Shown here: piece by piece, positions 43,113-51,613 of the stretch | Layout: each line of letters begins with the position of its first letter | Numbering within the stretch: the first letter of the stretch is position 1 | From: Hymenobacter tibetensis | Lineage (GTDB): Bacteria; Bacteroidota; Bacteroidia; Cytophagales; Hymenobacteraceae | DNA length: 64,000 nt | Assembly: GCF_022827545.1 (NCBI RefSeq) | Contig: NZ_CP094669.1 | Coordinates: 2,756,001-2,820,000 of the forward strand | Direction of reading: 5' to 3' | Notes under the pieces: generated by a model | Seen by the model: the letters and a program-made list of their open reading frames with translations, nothing else | Databases searched by the model: none | What the model was told of the DNA's origin: nothing | Position numbers and translations under genes: made by a program

Positions 43113-44060
43113 ATGGAGAATAACACCCCAGAACACATAAAGTGTCTGATTATCGGCTCCGGCCCGGCTGGCTATACAGCTGCTATTTATGCTGCCCGCG
43201 CCAACCTAGCGCCCGTGATGTATCAGGGCTTGCAGCCCGGTGGCCAGCTTACCATTACCAACGATGTAGAGAATTTCCCGGGCTATCCTGATGGTGTAAT
43301 GGGCCCGGAAATGATGGAGGACCTGAAAAAGCAGGCTACCCGTTTTGGCACCGATATCCGTTACGGCATTGCCACTGCCGTTGACTTTTCGGGTCATCCG
43401 CACAAAATTACTATCGACGAAAAGCTGGAACTAACCGCCGATACCGTCATTATTGCTACCGGCGCTTCGGCCAAATGGCTTGGGCTAGATTCCGAAATGC
43501 GTCTGAATGGTTCAGGCGTATCGGCCTGCGCCGTTTGTGATGGATTTTTCTACCGTGGCAAAGACGTAGCTATTGTAGGTGCCGGCGACACAGCGGCCGA
43601 AGAGGCTACCTATCTGGCCAACTTGTGCAGTAAGGTGTATATGATCGTGCGGAAAGGAGAGATGCGCGCTTCTAAAATCATGCAAAAGCGTGTGGTCGAC
43701 AATCCAAAGATTGAGGTGTTGTGGAACACCGTAACCGAGGAAATTTTAGGTGAGCATGCCGTGGAAGGGGCCCGCGTTAAGAACGCACTAACCCACGAAA
43801 CGCGTGACCTGAATGTGGACGGATTCTTCGTAGCTATCGGCCACGAGCCTAACTCCAAGATATTTCAGCCATATCTGCACCATGACGAGCAAGGTTATCT
43901 GAAAACGCTGCCTGGTACTGCCAAAACCAACGTAGACGGCGTTTTTGCCTGCGGCGACGTGCAAGACTACACCTATCGGCAAGCTATTACAGCGGCGGGT
44001 TCGGGCTGCATGGCAGCGCTGGATGCCGAGCGGTACCTGGCTGGTCTCGGCGACCATTAG
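43113..44060 (+). CDS. trxB: thioredoxin-disulfide reductase
   Basis: A 315-residue NADPH-dependent flavoenzyme that reduces thioredoxin. It has an N-terminal FAD-binding GSGPAGYTAAIYAARANL, the redox-active CAVC in the SACAVCDGFFYRGK stretch, an NADPH-binding GAGDTAAEEATYL, and the C-terminal FAD motif GVFACGDVQDYTYRQAITAAGSGCMAALDAE. The ATG at 43113 starts just before the Rossmann strand; the longer frame to 43011 contains the promoter element and is not coding. Length matches the family. Confidence 0.97.
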   Translation: MENNTPEHIKCLIIGSGPAGYTAAIYAARANLAPVMYQGLQPGGQLTITNDVENFPGYPDGVMGPEMMEDLKKQATRFGTDIRYGIATAVDFSGHPHKITIDEKLELTADTVIIATGASAKWLGLDSEMRLNGSGVSACAVCDGFFYRGKDVAIVGAGDTAAEEATYLANLCSKVYMIVRKGEMRASKIMQKRVVDNPKIEVLWNTVTEEILGEHAVEGARVKNALTHETRDLNVDGFFVAIGHEPNSKIFQPYLHHDEQGYLKTLPGTAKTNVDGVFACGDVQDYTYRQAITAAGSGCMAALDAERYLAGLGDH

Positions 44061-44066
44061 TGAGCT

Positions 44067-44158
44067 GGTGAAATAGTGAGATGGTAAGTGACGTTCTAGG
44101 CCGTATCCCTGCGGGCTGCAACCAGGACGAACACTTGCCATCTTATTGTTTCTTCACC
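44067..44158. repeat. long imperfect inverted repeat between trxB and the M23 gene
   Basis: Arms 44067-44090 (GGTGAAATAGTGAGATGGTA plus AGTG) and 44132-44158 pair with a few mismatches and gaps; the loop is 41 nt. The GGTGA-GATGGT-type wording is repetitive and resembles low-complexity intergenic repeats of related genomes. It ends only about 25 nt before the possible start of the next gene. Confidence 0.65.
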
Positions 44159-44189
44159 TCGCCATTTCAACTTTTCATCTTTCTTGCTC

Positions 44190-45329
44190 TTGCTGAATTT
44201 TTTGAAACACTGGCTGCTGCCATTGCTACTGATCGGGCTGTTTCTTGGCTTGCCCGGCCAGCTGCAAGCTCAGCGTCGTCCGGTGCCCGCTCCGAAGGCT
44301 AAAGCCGGTTCTGCCAACAAGCGCAGCGACTTTTTTCGCCTCAAGTCGCCTACTATTCGCTACGTACGCCCCGACACTACCATTCTAATTGAAACCGAGG
44401 AGCTGCCAGACGACGGTTCCGATGCAGCAAAATCCATCTTTTTCAATCCGGCAAAGAAGCTTTCCATCGTGAGCGAGGATACTTCTTCGTTGAATGAAGG
44501 CGGCCAGCACATTGTAGAGGTAAAGGAAGAAGTAAGGATCGATTCTTCCTGGATTCAAGTAGCAGGCTATTATGCTATTTGGGATACGCACAACATCAAC
44601 CCATACCGGGTGGACGGTCGGCGCATTCGGGATACGCTGAACCTCAAACTCACCGAACCCGAGCGGCAGCGCTACGCCAAGATGCCCCTGGTAAAAACGC
44701 CCCTTACGTCGGACTTTGGGTTTCGTGGTTCCCGTTGGCACTATGGAGTCGACTTGGACCTGGAAACCGGCGACTCCGTGAAGGCCGCTTTCGACGGGGT
44801 AGTGCGCATCAGCAAATGGGACGGCTCTGGCTACGGCAACTATCTGCTGGTACGGCATTACAACGGCATTGAAACACTGTATGGCCACCTGCAGAAGGCG
44901 CTTGTAACGCCGGGTACCTTTGTAAAAGCTGGTCAACTGATTGGTTACGGCGGCAGTACAGGGCGTAGTACGGGTTCCCACCTGCACTACGAAGTGCGGT
45001 ACGAAGGCAACCCGATTGATCCGGAAAGGATGTATGACTTTCCCGACTACAAGCTGATTAAAGACAATTTCCAGATTACCTCCGCACTGTTCAACTACTA
45101 CAGTAGGTCCTTGAAATATAGAGGGGGGAGCGTACCAGGAGCTGCTACGCGCAGTAGCAGCAGCCGGGGCAAACCCTCCGCCGCCCGGCGAGTTGTGACG
45201 CACAAGGTCAGAAGCGGCGATACGCTGTCAGAAATTGCAGACAAATATGGGGTTTCGCAGGCGCAACTGCGGCGCCTGAATGGTGGAACAGCCGTTCTGC
45301 GGATTGGTCGTTCACTGAGAGTTAAATAG
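44190..45329 (+). CDS. M23-family peptidoglycan endopeptidase with LysM domain
   Basis: Exported murein hydrolase, about 379 residues. No ATG fits; TTG codons at 44184 or 44190 precede the signal peptide (LKHWLLPLLLIGLFLGLPGQLQAQ). The M23 zinc domain carries HYGVDLDLETG (His and Asp ligands), GYGNYLLVRHYNGIETLYGHL, and HLHYEV, all intact. A C-terminal LysM repeat (THKVRSGDTLSEIADKYGVS) would anchor it to peptidoglycan. Likely a DD-endopeptidase used in wall growth or daughter-cell separation, or an activator of other hydrolases. Confidence 0.92.
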   Translation: MLNFLKHWLLPLLLIGLFLGLPGQLQAQRRPVPAPKAKAGSANKRSDFFRLKSPTIRYVRPDTTILIETEELPDDGSDAAKSIFFNPAKKLSIVSEDTSSLNEGGQHIVEVKEEVRIDSSWIQVAGYYAIWDTHNINPYRVDGRRIRDTLNLKLTEPERQRYAKMPLVKTPLTSDFGFRGSRWHYGVDLDLETGDSVKAAFDGVVRISKWDGSGYGNYLLVRHYNGIETLYGHLQKALVTPGTFVKAGQLIGYGGSTGRSTGSHLHYEVRYEGNPIDPERMYDFPDYKLIKDNFQITSALFNYYSRSLKYRGGSVPGAATRSSSSRGKPSAARRVVTHKVRSGDTLSEIADKYGVSQAQLRRLNGGTAVLRIGRSLRVK

Positions 45330-45339
45330 AGCGCTTCAT

Positions 45340-45411
45340 GGTGGAAGTGGTAGCAGATTGGTGGTTCCCTAGCTCACGCAGTTGAACAACCAACCCGCTA
45401 CCACTTCTGCT
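45340..45411. repeat. long inverted repeat upstream of bshB1
   Basis: Arms of about 27 nt: 45340-45367, beginning GGTGGAAGTGGTAGCAG, and 45384-45410, ending GCTACCACTTCTGC, with roughly 22 complementary positions and a 16-nt loop. It lies immediately after the M23 stop and 19 nt before the bshB1 ATG, so it could end the first transcript or influence translation of the second. Confidence 0.7.
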
Positions 45412-45429
45412 ATTTATTAACCACACCAC

Positions 45430-46149
45430 ATGAAACTAGATATCCTGGCCTTTGGGGCGCATCCCGACGATGTTGAAATGTCGGCTTCCGGTACGTTGCT
45501 TGCAGCCGCGACGGCAGGTAAAACGATTGGTATCGTGGACCTGACGCGCGGAGAATTAGGCACCCGGGGCACGCCAGCTATTCGGGCGCAGGAAGCGGCG
45601 GCGGCCAGCCAGATACTAGGCCTGAGCACCCGCGAAAACCTTGGCTTGGCAGATGGCTTCTTCCGCAACGACCAAGAGCACCAACTGCCCGTTATTGCCG
45701 CAATCCGCCGCTACCAGCCCGAAGTAGTGCTCTGTAACGCCATCCACGACCGGCACCCCGACCATGGGCGCGGCTCACAGTTGGTATCGGAGGCCTGTTT
45801 TTTGGCGGGTTTGCGCATGATAGAAACACTAGACCACGATGGCCAGCCTCAGCAGCCCTGGCGCCCCAAGCACGTGTACCATTACATCCAGGACCGCCAG
45901 ATTCCTGCTGACTTTGTGGTGGATATTACCGCGCATTGGTCTGGGAAATGGGAGTCGCTCAAGGCGTATCAAACGCAGTTCTTTGACCCGAATAGCAAAG
46001 AGCCGGCTACCTACCTGTCAAGTGAAGAGTTCAGTAAGTTCATGGAAGCCCGCGCCCGCGAATTTGGCCACCTGATAGGAGTGGAGTTCGGAGAAGGCTT
46101 CACGCGGGAGCGCACCTTGGGCGTGCGGCAGGTTACAGATTTAATTTGA
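45430..46149 (+). CDS. bshB1: bacillithiol biosynthesis deacetylase BshB1
   Basis: A LmbE-family zinc deacetylase, 239 residues, which removes the acetyl group from GlcNAc-malate, the second step of bacillithiol synthesis. Zinc and catalytic motifs are visible: AFGAHPDDVEMSASG at the N-terminus and NAIHDRHPDHGRGSQLV in the middle. The closing region HLIGVEFGEGFTRER, then RTLGVRQVTDL, is typical of BshB1 and separates it from general LmbE proteins. Its presence implies bacillithiol as low-molecular-weight thiol, in keeping with trxB nearby. Confidence 0.94.
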   Translation: MKLDILAFGAHPDDVEMSASGTLLAAATAGKTIGIVDLTRGELGTRGTPAIRAQEAAAASQILGLSTRENLGLADGFFRNDQEHQLPVIAAIRRYQPEVVLCNAIHDRHPDHGRGSQLVSEACFLAGLRMIETLDHDGQPQQPWRPKHVYHYIQDRQIPADFVVDITAHWSGKWESLKAYQTQFFDPNSKEPATYLSSEEFSKFMEARAREFGHLIGVEFGEGFTRERTLGVRQVTDLI

Positions 46150-46268
46150 TGCAACGCAAAGCAGAATATACCCACCCGCGTTTTCGAAGAGTGCTCTAAC
46201 CTAACGTAGAGAAAATAGCAACGTAGTGTTTAGCTTGTGACGTCTTTTTTGACTTCACTTTCGATCTT

Positions 46269-47927
46269 ATGCTACAACCACTACGTTGGATTTACTCTTC
46301 ATTGGTATCCTGTGTGCTATTGCCCGCTTACACAGCTTCTGCGCAAGCGCCTACTGTGCAGTGGGAACGTTCATTCGGCGGTAGTCAAGCCGATGTGCTA
46401 AATACTGCCCAACCTACCTTGGATGGTGGCTTTATACTGGGCGGAGCGTCGAGTTCGGGTGTTTCAGGGGATAGAAGCCAGCCGAACCAAGGTGTTGCCA
46501 GTGACTATTGGATAGTTAAACTTGGAGCCGCCGGTATAAAGGAGTGGGACCGTAGGTTTGGCGGCGCGCAAAACGACGAGCTATGGAGTGTGTTGCAAAC
46601 AGCCGATGGTGGGTACCTTTTGGGAGGCACTTCCTTCTCAGGCATCGGGGGTGACAAAACCCAAGCTGGTCAAGGAAATTTTGATTACTGGGTCGTAAAG
46701 CTAGACGCGCAAGGTAATAAGCAATGGGACCGTGCTTACGGAGGAAGTGAAGGTGAAACACTTCGGAGCCTGAAACAAACCTCCGATGGTGGGTATATAC
46801 TAGGTGGTTATTCGAGTTCTGGTATCACTGGTGATAAAACGCAGCCTAACCGAGCTGATCCAGTCTTTCCTAACAGCACTGACTATTGGATTATCAAAAT
46901 TGATGTCCAAGGTAACAAGCAGTGGGACCGTACTTTTGGTGGTAATGCAACAGAGTTCTTTTCTGAGATACAGCAGACTACCGATGGGGGGTACATTTTA
47001 GGAGGATCGTCTCTGTCTGATGCTTCAGAAGACCGAACAGATGTACTAAGAGGAGTCCGAGACTATTGGATGGTAAAAATAGATGCGCAGGGAAACAAAC
47101 AGTGGGATCGTGCCTTCGGGGGAAGTGGTACTAATGCTATGCGCAGAGTACAGCAAACTGCCGATGGCGGTTATATAGTATGCGGAGAGTCAACATCGGG
47201 AATCTCGGGCGACAAGACTGAACCTAGCAAGGGCGAGAGTGATATCTGGTTGGTGAAACTGGACGCTGCTGGAGCAAAGCAATGGGACCGTACCATCGGC
47301 GGAACATCTGGTGATGTAGGCTATGCCATTCAGCAGACGCGAGATGGTGGTTATGCTATTGGAGGATCTTCAGTATCCAATATATCAGGAGATAAAACTG
47401 AGTCACCCCGAGGAGGAGGAGATTATTGGGTCGTCAAGTTAAACGCACAAGGCGCCAAACTTTGGGACCGTACTCTGGGGGGCAGTCAGGCAGATCAAGT
47501 ATATAGCTTACAACAGCTTGCCGACGGCAGTTATATAATTGGTGGTACTTCAGTCTCTGGCGCTACTGGAGACAAAAGCCAGCCCAGCCAAGGAAGCAGC
47601 GACTATTGGGTTATAAAGCTCGACAGCGAGTCCCTGCCAATGTCTGCTGCTGCTGTCAACGGTTCTGACTTCCATCAATTGGCCTTATATCCTAATCCTG
47701 CCCACGATGTAGTGCAGGTTCAATGGCCTTCTTCGGCAACAACACGGACTGGCTGGCATCTGCACTTGGTGGATGCGTTGGGCCGCACTGTGCTTCGGAA
47801 AGCAATAACTGGATTAGCCATTGAGCCGATAGAAATAGCAGTTAAGAATTATCCGTCGGGTCTATACATTCTGCGTATAGAGGGGCCTGAAGGTTCTGTA
47901 TACAGCCAACGTCTGGCTATCAACTGA
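46269..47927 (+). CDS. secreted seven-repeat propeller-like protein with T9SS sorting domain
   Basis: A 552-residue protein with a signal peptide ending near YTASAQ. Seven repeats of about 60 residues follow, each starting W(D/E)R-x-x-GG and continuing through QT-x-DGG(Y/F)-(I/L)-x-GG, SGxSGDKTQ and DYW(I/V)(V/I)K(L/I)D. Seven such units suggest a seven-bladed beta-propeller. The last 85 residues form a type A T9SS sorting domain (LALYPNPAHDVVQVQW ... GLYILRIE). Thus the protein is probably secreted or displayed at the surface. The function is unknown. DNA-level repeats here are coding, not a CRISPR or mobile repeat. Confidence 0.88.
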   Translation: MLQPLRWIYSSLVSCVLLPAYTASAQAPTVQWERSFGGSQADVLNTAQPTLDGGFILGGASSSGVSGDRSQPNQGVASDYWIVKLGAAGIKEWDRRFGGAQNDELWSVLQTADGGYLLGGTSFSGIGGDKTQAGQGNFDYWVVKLDAQGNKQWDRAYGGSEGETLRSLKQTSDGGYILGGYSSSGITGDKTQPNRADPVFPNSTDYWIIKIDVQGNKQWDRTFGGNATEFFSEIQQTTDGGYILGGSSLSDASEDRTDVLRGVRDYWMVKIDAQGNKQWDRAFGGSGTNAMRRVQQTADGGYIVCGESTSGISGDKTEPSKGESDIWLVKLDAAGAKQWDRTIGGTSGDVGYAIQQTRDGGYAIGGSSVSNISGDKTESPRGGGDYWVVKLNAQGAKLWDRTLGGSQADQVYSLQQLADGSYIIGGTSVSGATGDKSQPSQGSSDYWVIKLDSESLPMSAAAVNGSDFHQLALYPNPAHDVVQVQWPSSATTRTGWHLHLVDALGRTVLRKAITGLAIEPIEIAVKNYPSGLYILRIEGPEGSVYSQRLAIN

Positions 47928-47941
47928 TTCTCCTACTACTG

Positions 47942-47978
47942 AAAAAGCCCAGCCAAGTTGGCTGGGCTTTTCTTTTTT
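47942..47978. terminator. bidirectional terminator between T9SS protein and accC
   Basis: Stem AAAAGCCCAGCCAA / TTGGCTGGGCTTTT with almost no loop, A-rich on the left and followed by CTTTTTT on the right. It serves the two convergent genes. Confidence 0.9.
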
Positions 47979-47994
47979 ATCGTTGGTGCGTTTG

Positions 47995-49503
47995 CTACCG
48001 AACGCCCAATCGGTTTCTTTTCCACGCCGAGCCGGCGGCCGTCGGTGCATCCGAGGAAGCTACTACGGCAGGTTTCTTGTCGGTCATGAGCATTGCCCCT
48101 AGTACGGCGGCAAGTTTGGCGGTGCTTTCATCTAGCGGTGCGGGCTTGAGAGCATCGGCCGGGAAATGGTCACGAATGAAATTGGTGTCGAAATTGCCAC
48201 TCACGAAAGCGGGGTGTTCGAGCACGTAGCGGCCGAAGGCCAGGGTGGTTTCGATGCCAGTAATCTGGTACTCAGCTATGGCGCGCAGCATGCGTGCTAT
48301 GGCTTCCGTACGGTCTTTGCCAAAAGTCACCAGTTTGGCAATCATGGGGTCGTAGTAAATAGGAATTTCCATGCCTTGCTCGAAGCCGTCGTCGACACGC
48401 ACGCCCGGGCCTTGGGGGCGCACGTAGGTGGTGAGGGTTCCGATATCAGGCAGGAAGTTGTTCTGCGGGTCCTCGGCGTACACGCGCAGTTCCAAGGCGT
48501 GGCCGGTGATAGTGAGGTCTTCCTGCGCAAAGCGCAATGGCACGCCCTGGGCTACTTGTATTTGCTCTTTTACCAGATCGAGGCCGGTAATCTGTTCGGT
48601 TACGGGGTGCTCCACCTGCAGACGCGTATTCATCTCCAGGAAGTAGAAGTTCTTGTTTTCGTCGAGCAGAAATTCCACGGTACCAGCTCCGGTATAAGCA
48701 CAAGCGCGTGCTACATCCACGGCGCATTTACCCATAGCAGCACGCAGTTCAGGCGTGAGCACCGAAGAAGGCGCTTCCTCGATTACCTTCTGATGACGCC
48801 GTTGGATGCTACATTCCCGCTCAAATAAGTGCACAATGTTGCCATGCTCGTCGCCAAGAACTTGAATCTCGATGTGCCGGGGCGACCCAATGTACTTCTC
48901 TATGAACACCGAACCATCACCAAATGCCGAGGTGGCTTCAGACACAGCTAGCTGCATTTGTTCCTCGAACTCATCGACCGAGTTGACAATGCGCATGCCC
49001 TTGCCGCCGCCACCAGCCGAAGCCTTGATCAGAATAGGGAAGCCTACTTCCCGGGCTATGGATTTGGCTGCCTCCACGTTGGTGATGGCCTCTTCTGTGC
49101 CGGGCACCATTGGAATACCGTAGTGCGAGACAGCCGCTTTGGCTGCCAGTTTAGAGCCCATCAGCTCCATTGCTTCCGGCGAAGGCCCTACGAAAATCAA
49201 TCCGGCCTCTTTTACCATACGAGCAAAGCCCGCGTTTTCGCTTAGAAAGCCGTAGCCCGGGTGAATAGCGTCAACCCCTAGTTGCTGGCAGACCTCTATA
49301 ATCTTGTCGCCTCGTAGGTAGCTTTGGGCGGAGGCCGGTGGGCCTACACAGACGGCTTCATCCGCGTAGCGTACGTGCAACGCATTGCGGTCGGCCTCCG
49401 AATAGATAGCTACTGTTTGAATGCCCATTTCCTTGGCGGAGCGTAATACTCGCAGGGCAATTTCGCCGCGGTTGGCAACGAGCAGCTTGGTTATTCTTTT
49501 CAT
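47995..49503 (-). CDS. accC: acetyl-CoA carboxylase biotin carboxylase subunit
   Basis: A 502-residue ATP-grasp enzyme that carboxylates biotin on its carrier protein, the first half of the acetyl-CoA (or propionyl-CoA) carboxylase reaction. Motifs: KLLVANRGEIALRVLRSAKE at the N-terminus, HPGYGFLSENA, the ATP-binding KASAGGGGKGMRIV, MNTRLQVEHPVTE with catalytic residues, and LELRVYAEDP. It has a divergent C-terminal tail of about 50 residues rich in Ala, Thr and Lys. No biotin carrier gene is adjacent, so the carboxylase it serves is uncertain. Confidence 0.94.
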   Translation of the reverse strand: MKRITKLLVANRGEIALRVLRSAKEMGIQTVAIYSEADRNALHVRYADEAVCVGPPASAQSYLRGDKIIEVCQQLGVDAIHPGYGFLSENAGFARMVKEAGLIFVGPSPEAMELMGSKLAAKAAVSHYGIPMVPGTEEAITNVEAAKSIAREVGFPILIKASAGGGGKGMRIVNSVDEFEEQMQLAVSEATSAFGDGSVFIEKYIGSPRHIEIQVLGDEHGNIVHLFERECSIQRRHQKVIEEAPSSVLTPELRAAMGKCAVDVARACAYTGAGTVEFLLDENKNFYFLEMNTRLQVEHPVTEQITGLDLVKEQIQVAQGVPLRFAQEDLTITGHALELRVYAEDPQNNFLPDIGTLTTYVRPQGPGVRVDDGFEQGMEIPIYYDPMIAKLVTFGKDRTEAIARMLRAIAEYQITGIETTLAFGRYVLEHPAFVSGNFDTNFIRDHFPADALKPAPLDESTAKLAAVLGAMLMTDKKPAVVASSDAPTAAGSAWKRNRLGVR

Positions 49504-49682
49504 ATAGGGGTGGGAGAGGACGAGAGAAAGTAAAGAGCGTGCGGCGTTAAGATGGTTATTTAACCAATCAGCAAGTAAAGAAACGCCTTTCCGGCGTCTC
49601 CGTAAAGCCCTTTACCTGATTCTGTGCGGAGGGATAGAGACTAGGAAGCCAGCTAGTAGGCTGTTACTTTTACAGATTGCCA

Positions 49683-49690
49683 TAACTTTG
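49683..49690 (+). promoter_or_regulatory. -7 element (TAACTTTG) upstream of the SPT-like gene
   Basis: TAACTTTG fits TAnnTTTG and lies about 70 nt before the preferred GTG start at 49760. It overlaps the TTG at 49688 that a longer frame would need, an argument against that start. Confidence 0.5.
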
Positions 49691-49759
49691 TACATTATCG
49701 GAGGGTTAAGTGCAATCTTAACTACTCATTTTTCTTTTTCACATTTAACTTGTTCCCTC

Positions 49760-51004
49760 GTGGATCTTTTCGAAAAGATTGCCGCTAACCGCGGCCCGCT
49801 GGGTATTCACTCGCACTATGCGCACGGCTATTTTGCATTCCCTAAGCTGGAAGGCGAAATCAAGCCCCGTATGATTTTTCGCGGCAAAGAAGTACTTACC
49901 TGGAGCTTAAACAACTATTTGGGTTTGGCCAACCACCCGGAAGTGCGCAAAGCTGATGCCGATGGGGCAGCCGAATTCGGCATGGCCCTGCCGATGGGAG
50001 CGCGCATGATGTCGGGCAATTCCAACCTACACGAGCAACTGGAAAGTGAGCTAGCCGATTTCGTACAGAAGCCGGACTGCATGCTGCTCAACTTCGGCTA
50101 TCAGGGCGTAGTAAGCATCATTGATGCGCTAGTGAACCGGCACGATGTTATTGTGTATGATGCCGAATCGCACGCTTGCATCATTGATGGGGTGCGCTTA
50201 CACCAAGGCAAGCGGTTCGTGTATCCGCACAATGACATGACCAGCCTGGAAAAGCAGCTCCAACGGGCCAAGCGCATTACCGACGAAACAGGCGGCGGCA
50301 TCCTCGTTATTACGGAGGGCGTTTTCGGTATGTCGGGCAACATGGGCGACCTCCGCGGGGTGCTGGCATTGAAAGAGAAATACGAGTTCCGTTTGTTTGT
50401 TGACGATGCCCACGGCTTCGGTACAATGGGCACTACAGGGGCTGGAACGGGCGAAGAACAAGGCGTGCAAGATGGCATAGACCTATATTTTTCAACGTTT
50501 GCGAAGTCTATGGCGAGCATCGGTGCCTTCGTTGCGGGCCCCGAAAACGTAATTGAATATTTGCGCTACAACATGCGGAGCCAGATTTTCGCCAAAAGCT
50601 TGCCAATGCCGCTCGTAGTGGGCGCCATCAAGCGGTTGGAGTTGCTGCGGACCAAGCCAGAGCTGAAAGACAACCTGTGGACCGTAGTACGGGCGCTGCA
50701 AAGTGGTTTGCGCGAAAAAGGCTTCAATATTGGTACCACGCAGTCGCCGGTAACGCCTGTGATGCTGCAGGGCCAGATTTCGGACGCAACTCAGATAACC
50801 TTCGATTTACGCGAGAATTACGGCATTTTCTGCTCTATTGTCGTATATCCGGTGGTGCCAAAAGGCGTGATTATGCTGCGTCTTATTCCTACGGCGTCTC
50901 ATACGCTCGACGACGTGACGCAGACCATCAGGGCCTTCGAAATGGTAGCCGAGAAGCTCAACAAAGGGCTGTATTCCAAGGCAGAGGTGCCAGCAGGGCT
51001 TTAG
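49760..51004 (+). CDS. serine palmitoyltransferase-like alpha-oxoamine synthase
   Basis: A PLP-dependent enzyme of 414 residues, started at the GTG at 49760 (reading VDLFEKIAANRGPLG) because the longer frame overlaps a promoter element. Alpha-oxoamine synthase features: VLTWSLNNYLGLANHPEVRK, FVDDAHGFGTMGTTGAG, and STFAKSMASIGAFVAGP with the PLP Lys. The family joins an amino acid with an acyl-CoA. In sphingolipid-making Bacteroidota it is serine palmitoyltransferase, the first step of sphingolipid synthesis. 2-amino-3-ketobutyrate CoA ligase or BioF are alternatives, but the N-terminal segment favours SPT. Confidence 0.85.
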   Translation: MDLFEKIAANRGPLGIHSHYAHGYFAFPKLEGEIKPRMIFRGKEVLTWSLNNYLGLANHPEVRKADADGAAEFGMALPMGARMMSGNSNLHEQLESELADFVQKPDCMLLNFGYQGVVSIIDALVNRHDVIVYDAESHACIIDGVRLHQGKRFVYPHNDMTSLEKQLQRAKRITDETGGGILVITEGVFGMSGNMGDLRGVLALKEKYEFRLFVDDAHGFGTMGTTGAGTGEEQGVQDGIDLYFSTFAKSMASIGAFVAGPENVIEYLRYNMRSQIFAKSLPMPLVVGAIKRLELLRTKPELKDNLWTVVRALQSGLREKGFNIGTTQSPVTPVMLQGQISDATQITFDLRENYGIFCSIVVYPVVPKGVIMLRLIPTASHTLDDVTQTIRAFEMVAEKLNKGLYSKAEVPAGL

Positions 51005-51028
51005 GTAGCTTAATTGCTAAAATGAATG

Positions 51029-51067
51029 GAGGCCGGAAATCCGAGAGGGTTCCGGCCTCTGCTTTTT
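51029..51067 (+). terminator. intrinsic terminator after the SPT-like gene
   Basis: Perfect 10-bp stem GAGGCCGGAA / TTCCGGCCTC with an 11-nt loop, then TGCTTTTT. Confidence 0.9.
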
Positions 51068-51250
51068 GTACTATGGCAACAAAACCAGATGGGGTTGCTA
51101 CGGCGAAAGTGCATGAACAAAGGCCAAAATGTGCCTCTCGGGCTGACTAGGCGGCTTTGAAAAAAAATATGAGCTGTTGCTTGTATTTGAAATCCCTGTA
51201 TATTAGGCCCCAACAAACCCATTGTTTCATTCCTCTCAACCCCATCAAAC

Positions 51251-51511
51251 ATGAGCAATTTTAGCGACCTCAAGGACCTCGTGCTAGGCCTGGAAAGCGA
51301 CTTCGAGAAATTCTACGACAAGAAAAACTCGGCTGCCGGTACCCGCGTTCGTAAAGGCATGCAGGAACTGAAGAACATGGCACAGAGCATCCGTACGGAA
51401 GTACAGAACGCGAAAAACAGCGCTACTGCTGCTCCTGCTGCCGCTCCGGCTGCCAAGAAAGCCGCAGCTCCTGCTGCTGCCAAGAAGGCTGCTCCAGCAA
51501 AGAAGAAGTAA
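51251..51511 (+). CDS. histone H1-like DNA-binding protein
   Basis: An 86-residue basic protein. The N-terminal half is helical with a coiled look (DLKDLVLGLESDFEKFYDKKNSAAGTRVRKGMQELKNMAQSIR). The C-terminal third is a low-complexity Ala/Pro/Lys tail (AAPAAKKAAAPAAAKKAAPAKKK) like the tail of histone H1 and chlamydial Hc1. Such proteins occur widely in Bacteroidota and are thought to condense DNA. It has its own gap of about 250 nt upstream and a strong shared terminator downstream, so it is probably a monocistronic, highly expressed gene. Confidence 0.88.
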   Translation: MSNFSDLKDLVLGLESDFEKFYDKKNSAAGTRVRKGMQELKNMAQSIRTEVQNAKNSATAAPAAAPAAKKAAAPAAAKKAAPAKKK

Positions 51512-51556
51512 GTTAAAAGCAACAGAGCTGCGTTTCTCGCAGTTTTGATGTTACTG

Positions 51557-51590
51557 AAAAGGCCCTACCGAATAGCGGTAGGGCCTTTTT
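51557..51590. terminator. bidirectional terminator between H1-like gene and tyrS
   Basis: Stem AAAAGGCCCTACCG / CGGTAGGGCCTTTT with a 5-nt loop and T/A runs on both sides. It ends both convergent transcripts. Confidence 0.93.
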
Positions 51591-51613
51591 ATGTTAGCGC
51601 ACTTTTCGGTGTG

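Noticed and set aside
46269-47640. Regular DNA repeats of about 180 nt, considered as CRISPR or satellite
   Set aside because: They are in frame with a seven-repeat protein and vary at third positions, so they are coding repeats.
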